Positions 59,417-64,000 of a DNA stretch of 64,000 bases are shown piece after piece (within the stretch, counting starts at the first letter, position 1; each line of letters begins with the position of its first letter). The stretch spans positions 1-64,000 of the forward strand of contig JAZRPW010000015.1 of assembly GCA_045649405.1 (NCBI GenBank). The letters run 5' to 3'. The position numbers and the translations under genes were made by a program. The notes below the pieces were generated by a model, which saw only the letters and a list, made by a program, of their open reading frames with translations, ran no database searches and was not told the origin of the DNA. This DNA is from RUG11462 sp045649405. GTDB lineage: Bacteria; Bacillota; Clostridia; Oscillospirales; Acutalibacteraceae.

Positions 59417-61591
59417 TTATTTTGTTAAGTTTATTGAACAACCTTTAGTTGTGTCCATTGTGAATTTAACAAGCAAATCTTTGCCTTCCTTTAATACAGT
59501 AACGCAGTTACAAGAAGGTTTATAATCCCCTTCACCTTTTCCTATAAATCTTAATGTAACTTCACGTTTTTCAGGCAATACTTCTAACTTGCCTTGTGGC
59601 TTTTTAATATCAACAAACAAGCCATTTTCATCTTCACCAGCACAAATTTCAGTTGTTGCAAACACACCTTTTTTATAGTCAAGTGTAACACCATCGTCTT
59701 CATACAGTGTATATGCACCATTACCTGGATAAACCAAAAATTCAACTGATTCAAGCTTTTTGCCGTGTTCGACAAAATTGCACTCATCTTGCAATGGAAT
59801 AATTGCTCCTTGTTTTACAAACAAAGGCATTTTTGAAAGGTCGGTTGTTTCAACTGTGATTACTTGACCACCTGAATATTTTTCGCCAGTAAACCAGTCA
59901 TACCAGTCTTGACCTTCTGGCAAATAAACTCTTTTTGTTGCATTACCATCACAAACAGGAGCAACCAAAATTGATTCACCAAACATATATTCAAGTGGGA
60001 ATTGATTTTGATTACAAAGTTCATCTTCTTCAAATTCAATCATCAAAGGACGAGTGAAAGGCAAACCTGTTTCATAAGTTTCGTGTGCCAAAGTATAAAC
60101 ATAAGGCAACAAACGATAACGAAGTTTCAAAATATTTCTGATACCTTCTTGTTTTACTAAATCTTGATCATCAACAAGTTGCAAAAGTTGTTCAACTTCT
60201 GTTTCTTCCAAAACTGTGTGGTTGTCTTCATCAATTGCCATCATCTGTGCCAAAATATCTTTTTTGGTTCTTGTAGTGTGCCATGGTTTTGGGTCGTGGC
60301 AACGAACGATAGAAGTGAAGCACAAAAATTGAATACTTCTAACCGCAATATCGGTGCGATCACGGACGGTTGCATCATTTGTGATATATGACACGCCTTT
60401 TAAAGCACCATGGACATTTGTGATCGCTTTTACTTGGAATTTAAATTCTTCCCAAGTGTTAGTCTCGGAGTCACCTGTCCATTTAAACGGAGTTCTTCTG
60501 CCACCAAGTCTTTGCAAACAAGGTGAAACATTCGAATCTTTTGTCCAAGAGCAGTTTAGGAACAATTCGTAGTTGCCCAAAAATGTGCAACGCTTGTTGC
60601 CCATAATATCTTGCAAACCTTTGTAGATTCTTGAGTCGGTAACTTCGGTTCTTCTAGTGTCCTGCCAAGTGCCGACCACACCCATATCCGCGTTTTCTTT
60701 CATCTTTTGCCACCAAAGGTCTGCATCGTACTCTTTTTGCACCCAGCCTTCGTTGCAACGGTTTTCATAATGCGGAATGCTATGGTGGATAAGCATTACT
60801 TCCACATTTTGCTCTTTTAATTTCTCAAGCATTTGTGGGACTGTGAGTGGGGATTTAAAGTTAATATCCCAGTCGATTCCATCGCCCCAACGAGCGCCTT
60901 TACCATCGATTACGCCATCGCCCCAGTCAAGGTCGAGAATAAATGTGTCGAGTGGAATATCTCTTTTTCTAAATTCTTCAACAGTGCGCATCACAGTTTC
61001 TTGGCTACCTCTTTCGCCTAAAAATTGAGTTTGGTAATATCCGTAGCCCTTTTTAGTAAGCATTGGCTCTGCGCCAACAAGAGTGTTGAACTTTTTGTAC
61101 CCTTCCTTGTAGGTCTTGCCATAGATAAAGTACAAATCATAGATGCCTTGCTCTTGGAAAATATCATAAAGCCCTGTTTCGCGGTTGTAAAACCACTTGC
61201 TCTCTCTGTCGCATGCGGTTGGCTCAAAGAAGAATGAAGCGCTATCGAACACGATACATTTATTAGAAAACATACCATACACGCTCTCGATGTTTGGATA
61301 GAGAGAATTGCCTTCAAGATCCTTGACCATAACTTTATTTAAATATCCGTGTGAATGCTTTTTGATGTATATATAAAGCTGACTTGTCTTGATTTGGAAG
61401 TAGCCTTTTTCCTCGGTAAATTCATATTCCACTTCATCCCAGTCATCTGTTTTGCCGACTGTAAAAGGAATGTCATAGATATCAGGAATTTCTTGTGTTT
61501 CAAACTGTGGCTTTCTAAAACGGAATGTTGTAGGGGTGAAAAGGTCTAGTCTTTCACCGTTTTCTAATTGAATTTTGGTACAATAACTCAT
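59417..61591 (-). CDS. GH31-family glycosidase, copy 1
   Basis: A 724-aa cytoplasmic retaining glycosidase. The N-terminal beta-sandwich spans about 1-200, the TIM barrel about 200-560, and distal beta-sandwiches the rest. The nucleophile is probably D311 in GTWQDTR and the acid/base D374 in WTGDSE. The FTRPLMIEFEEDE and WYDWFTGEKYSGGQ blocks are GH31 hallmarks. Likely an alpha-glucosidase or alpha-xylosidase; the exact sugar is not clear. ATG at 61591 follows GGGAG. It is about 80% identical to copy 2 next door. Its 5' half (about 60300-61570) is visibly richer in G and C than copy 2, while the 3' end is nearly identical in DNA. Confidence 0.9.
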   Translation of the reverse strand: MSYCTKIQLENGERLDLFTPTTFRFRKPQFETQEIPDIYDIPFTVGKTDDWDEVEYEFTEEKGYFQIKTSQLYIYIKKHSHGYLNKVMVKDLEGNSLYPNIESVYGMFSNKCIVFDSASFFFEPTACDRESKWFYNRETGLYDIFQEQGIYDLYFIYGKTYKEGYKKFNTLVGAEPMLTKKGYGYYQTQFLGERGSQETVMRTVEEFRKRDIPLDTFILDLDWGDGVIDGKGARWGDGIDWDINFKSPLTVPQMLEKLKEQNVEVMLIHHSIPHYENRCNEGWVQKEYDADLWWQKMKENADMGVVGTWQDTRRTEVTDSRIYKGLQDIMGNKRCTFLGNYELFLNCSWTKDSNVSPCLQRLGGRRTPFKWTGDSETNTWEEFKFQVKAITNVHGALKGVSYITNDATVRDRTDIAVRSIQFLCFTSIVRCHDPKPWHTTRTKKDILAQMMAIDEDNHTVLEETEVEQLLQLVDDQDLVKQEGIRNILKLRYRLLPYVYTLAHETYETGLPFTRPLMIEFEEDELCNQNQFPLEYMFGESILVAPVCDGNATKRVYLPEGQDWYDWFTGEKYSGGQVITVETTDLSKMPLFVKQGAIIPLQDECNFVEHGKKLESVEFLVYPGNGAYTLYEDDGVTLDYKKGVFATTEICAGEDENGLFVDIKKPQGKLEVLPEKREVTLRFIGKGEGDYKPSCNCVTVLKEGKDLLVKFTMDTTKGCSINLTK

Positions 61592-61621
61592 AATATTTCT
61601 CCCTATGGTTTTTATAAATTC

Positions 61622-61649
61622 ATTATAACACAAACAAATACAATTGCAA
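61622..61649 (-). promoter_or_regulatory. Promoter of GH31 copy 1
   Basis: On the minus strand, TTGCAA (61649-61644), 16 nt and TATAAT (61627-61622). The stretch TTGCTTGCAATTGT and the spacer are almost identical to the copy 2 promoter. Confidence 0.7.
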
Positions 61650-61653
61650 GCAA

Positions 61654-61684
61654 AAAAAGACAAGTCCTTCGACCTGTCTTTTTG
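61654..61684 (-). terminator. Terminator of GH31 copy 2
   Basis: Hairpin AAAGACAGGTC-gaag-GACTTGTCTTT followed by a T-run on the minus strand. It abuts the copy 1 promoter. Confidence 0.8.
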
Positions 61685-61686
61685 AT

Positions 61687-63864
61687 TTATTTTTTAAGTG
61701 TAAATGAGCAACCTTTTGAAGGTGTCATTGTAAAGTTTACAAGTAAGTCCTTGCCATCTTTTGAAAGGGTTGCGCATGAGCAAGATGGTGTATAGTCACA
61801 CTCGCCTTTACCAACAAATCTTACTGTAATATCGCGTTTTTCAGGCAATACTTCTTGGTTGCCTTGTGGCTTTTTAATGTTAACAAACAATCCATTTTCA
61901 TCTTCACCAGCACAAATTTCAGTTGTTGCAAACACACCTTTTTTATAGTCAAGTGTAACACCATCGTCTTCATAAAGTGTGTAAGTACCTTTGCCTGGGT
62001 AAACTGCAAATTCCACATTTTCTAACTTTTTACCATGTTCAACAAAATTGCACTCTTCTTGCAATGGAATAATTGCTCCTTGTTTTACAAACAAAGGCAT
62101 TTTTAAAAGGTCGGTTGTTTCAACTGTGATTAATTGACCACCCGAATGCTTTTCGCCAGTAAACCAGTCATACCAGTCTTGACCTTCTGGCAAATAAACC
62201 TTTTTAGTTTCAAATTGGTCAAAAACAGGGGCAACTAAAATTGAATCGCCAAACATATATTCATAAGGGAATTGGTTTTGATTGCAAAGTTCGTCATTCT
62301 CAAACTCAATCATCAATGGACGAGTGAAAGGTAAACCAGTTTCATAAGTTTCGTGTGCCATTGTGTAAATATATGGCAACAAACGATAACGAAGTTTCAA
62401 AATGCTTTTAATGTTTTCTTGTTTAACATTGTCTTGTTTATCAAGTTGAATTTTTGATTCAACAGAATCTGCATCTACAGTGGTTTTATTGTCATCAACA
62501 ATAGCCATCATTTGTGCTAAATTGTTTTTATCTTGATACAAATTCCAAGGTTTTGAGTTGTGTGAACGGGCAATTGCAGTAAAACATAAGAACTGAATAC
62601 TTCTTACTGCAAGGTCTGTTTCGTGACCAACACAAGCATCGTTTGTAAGATAAGAAATGCCTTTTAAAGCACCTTGATTATTGGTAATTCCTTTGATTTG
62701 GAATTTCAACTCATCCCAAGTATTTGCTTCTGCATCCCCCGTCCATCTAAACGGTGTTCTTCTGCCGCCAATTCTTTGTTGAGCCGCAATGAAATGAGTA
62801 TCTTGTGTCCAAAAACAGTTTTGCCACAACTCATAGTTGCCCATAAATGTGCAACGCTTATTGCCCATTATTTTTTGCAAACCATTATAAATTCTTGAAT
62901 CAGTAATATCACTTTTCCTTGTATCTTGCCAAGTGCCCACAACACCCATTTCGGCATTCTCTTTCATTTTTTGCCACCAAAGGTCTGAATCAACCTCTTT
63001 TTTAACCCAACCTTCATTGCAACGGTGGTCATACTGTGGAACACTATGATGAATAAGCATTACTTCAACATTTTGTTCTTTTAATTTTTGGAGCATTTGC
63101 GGAACTGTGAGCGGTGATTTAAAGTTAATATCCCAATCAATTCCATCGCCCCATGTTGCAGCTTTACCATCAATAACACCATCACCCCAATCAAGATCGA
63201 GTATAAAAGTGTCAAGTGGAATATCTCTTTTTCTAAATTCTTCAACAGTTCTCATCATAGTTTCTTGTGTGCCTTTTTCACCTAAGAACTGTGTTTGATA
63301 AAAGCCATAACCTTTTTTAGTGAGCATTGGTTCTGCACCAACAAGTGTATTAAACTTTTTATAACCCTCTTTATAACTTTTTGCGTAGATAAAATAAAGG
63401 TCAAAAATCTCGCCATTTTCAAGAAAAATGTCGTAAAGTCCGGTTTCTTTGTTGTAAAACCACTTGCTATCTCTATCGCAAGTTGTTTGTTCACCAAAAA
63501 ATGTTGCACTATCAAAACAAATGCACTTGTTTGAGAACATACCATAAACGCTTTCTCCAGTAGGATAAACTGGTTTGCCGTTTAAATCTTTAACCATAAT
63601 TTTGTTAGATTTTGTGTCATAACACCATTTTCTAACAATAATTTGAATTTCAGAAGTTTTGATTAAATAATAAAAATCATTTTCTTCAACCAACTCATAA
63701 TCAACCTTTTCCCAGTCGTCTGTTTTACCGACTGAAAAAGGAATATCATAAATATCAGGAATCTCTTTTGTGTCCAACTTTGGCATTCTAACACGGAACA
63801 TTGAAGGTGTAAAAAGGTCAACTCTTTCACCGTTTTCTAATTGAATTTTAGTACAATAACTCAT
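61687..63864 (-). CDS. GH31-family glycosidase, copy 2
   Basis: A 725-aa paralogue of copy 1 with the same domains and catalytic motifs (GTWQDTR nucleophile, WTGDAE acid/base, WYDWFTGEKHSGGQ). No signal peptide. ATG at 63864 follows AAGGAG. It has its own promoter and terminator, so the duplicated unit of about 2273 bp includes promoter, gene and terminator. Sequence differences cluster in the N-terminal 100 residues and in the region near residues 470-500, which could change substrate preference. The substrate is not known. Confidence 0.9.
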   Translation of the reverse strand: MSYCTKIQLENGERVDLFTPSMFRVRMPKLDTKEIPDIYDIPFSVGKTDDWEKVDYELVEENDFYYLIKTSEIQIIVRKWCYDTKSNKIMVKDLNGKPVYPTGESVYGMFSNKCICFDSATFFGEQTTCDRDSKWFYNKETGLYDIFLENGEIFDLYFIYAKSYKEGYKKFNTLVGAEPMLTKKGYGFYQTQFLGEKGTQETMMRTVEEFRKRDIPLDTFILDLDWGDGVIDGKAATWGDGIDWDINFKSPLTVPQMLQKLKEQNVEVMLIHHSVPQYDHRCNEGWVKKEVDSDLWWQKMKENAEMGVVGTWQDTRKSDITDSRIYNGLQKIMGNKRCTFMGNYELWQNCFWTQDTHFIAAQQRIGGRRTPFRWTGDAEANTWDELKFQIKGITNNQGALKGISYLTNDACVGHETDLAVRSIQFLCFTAIARSHNSKPWNLYQDKNNLAQMMAIVDDNKTTVDADSVESKIQLDKQDNVKQENIKSILKLRYRLLPYIYTMAHETYETGLPFTRPLMIEFENDELCNQNQFPYEYMFGDSILVAPVFDQFETKKVYLPEGQDWYDWFTGEKHSGGQLITVETTDLLKMPLFVKQGAIIPLQEECNFVEHGKKLENVEFAVYPGKGTYTLYEDDGVTLDYKKGVFATTEICAGEDENGLFVNIKKPQGNQEVLPEKRDITVRFVGKGECDYTPSCSCATLSKDGKDLLVNFTMTPSKGCSFTLKK

Positions 63865-63894
63865 TGTTTTTCTCCTTATGGATTTTATTAATTC

Positions 63895-63922
63895 ATTATA
63901 ACACAAACAAAAACAATTGCAA
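63895..63922 (-). promoter_or_regulatory. Promoter of GH31 copy 2
   Basis: On the minus strand, TTGCAA (63922-63917), 16 nt and TATAAT (63900-63895), preceded by TTGCTTGCAA as in copy 1. Confidence 0.7.
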
Positions 63923-63924
63923 GC

Positions 63925-63956
63925 AAAAAAGACAAGTCAAACGACTTGTCTTTTAA
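63925..63956 (-). terminator. Terminator of the gene entering from the right edge
   Basis: Hairpin AAAAGACAAGTC-gttt-GACTTGTCTTTT with a T-run on the minus strand, between the partial gene and GH31 copy 2. Confidence 0.8.
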
Positions 63957-63970
63957 AAATTTTCTTATTC

Positions 63971-64000
63971 TTATGGGCGAAGTCCCATACCGCCTTCGAG
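63971..64000 (-). CDS. C-terminal end of an unidentified minus-strand gene
   Basis: The last 30 bases read on the minus strand as LEGGMGLRP followed by TAA, and the terminator directly after supports a gene end. Too short to identify; the ending differs from the GH31 copies, so it is not a third copy. Confidence 0.4.
   Translation of the reverse strand, partial: LEGGMGLRP

Noticed and set aside
63971..64000. Third GH31 copy at the right edge
   Set aside because: The last residues LEGGMGLRP differ from the LTK/LKK ends of both GH31 proteins.
1..64000. CRISPR arrays, IS elements, prophage or integrase genes
   Set aside because: No regularly spaced repeats, transposase, integrase or terminal inverted repeats were seen on either strand.

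Overview
The window looks like chromosomal DNA of an anaerobic, low-GC (AT-rich), spore-forming Clostridia species, probably a gut or rumen Ruminococcus-like Oscillospiraceae. This is inferred from consensus sigma-A promoters, strong AGGAGG ribosome sites, T-box and S-box leaders, yunB (sporulation), ireB, YmfF/YmfH-type peptidases, a dockerin protein and large secreted glycanases. Most genes are ordinary housekeeping genes. No phage, IS element or CRISPR array is visible.

Layout. 1-1825: the 5' part of a secreted SGNH/CE2-like esterase gene (minus strand). 2155-4950: GT4 glycosyltransferase, cyclophilin and AEC transporter. 4968-8703: T-box-controlled pheST. 8739-11005: a small membrane-anchored protein gene, SAM-I riboswitch with metK, and a 73-aa ferritin-like peptide. 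11034-12832: a second AEC transporter and an alpha/beta hydrolase. 12854-19504: a 2216-aa secreted protein (beta-helix, CBM, BspA repeats, GH5). 19633-21352: rpsB-tsf. 21511-27445: two M16 peptidases, lgt, folD, an ACT protein and a DUF711 protein in one operon. 27573-32541: a Gld-type ABC transporter operon. 32936-33018: tRNA-Leu(CAA). 33080-36900: an operon of a dockerin-only protein, a 70-aa lipoprotein-like peptide, an HPr-kinase-like protein, a PqqD/RRE protein, an S26-type peptidase and an ABC exporter. 37018-42347: acpP, aroK, ireB, groESL, a lipid kinase and an RNA methyltransferase. 42493-43785: a DUF1292 protein, 6S RNA, a candidate C-rich sRNA, a desulforedoxin-like peptide and CsoR. 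43945-44796: a DUF11 protein. 44838-50388: an operon of a PurL-like protein, apgM and an SDR. 50502-51516: azlCD. 51546-56761: an Rrf2 regulator, rpoD, dnaG, a dGTPase, a YigZ protein and rpmE. 56942-63864: an exonuclease, yunB, asparaginase and two tandem GH31 genes. The C-terminus of one more gene lies at the right edge.

Most notable observations. (1) The 1203-aa PurL-like protein has lost essentially every catalytic motif in both its synthetase and glutaminase regions although the reading frame is intact, so it looks like a conserved pseudoenzyme. (2) The 33080-36900 operon has the parts of a RiPP export/processing cassette (kinase, RRE, peptidase, exporter) and encodes two small secreted proteins but no known cyclase or radical SAM enzyme. 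(3) An identical 20-bp dyad sits at exactly the same distance upstream of the promoters of the two secreted glycan-degrading genes at 1825 and 19504, suggesting a shared activator. (4) A plausible sRNA at 43137-43305 presents three C-rich (CCCC/CCCCC) segments and ends in a terminator. (5) CsoR is paired with a seven-cysteine desulforedoxin-like peptide behind a promoter whose spacer holds the operator.

All assignments come from reading the sequence. No database search or structure prediction was run.
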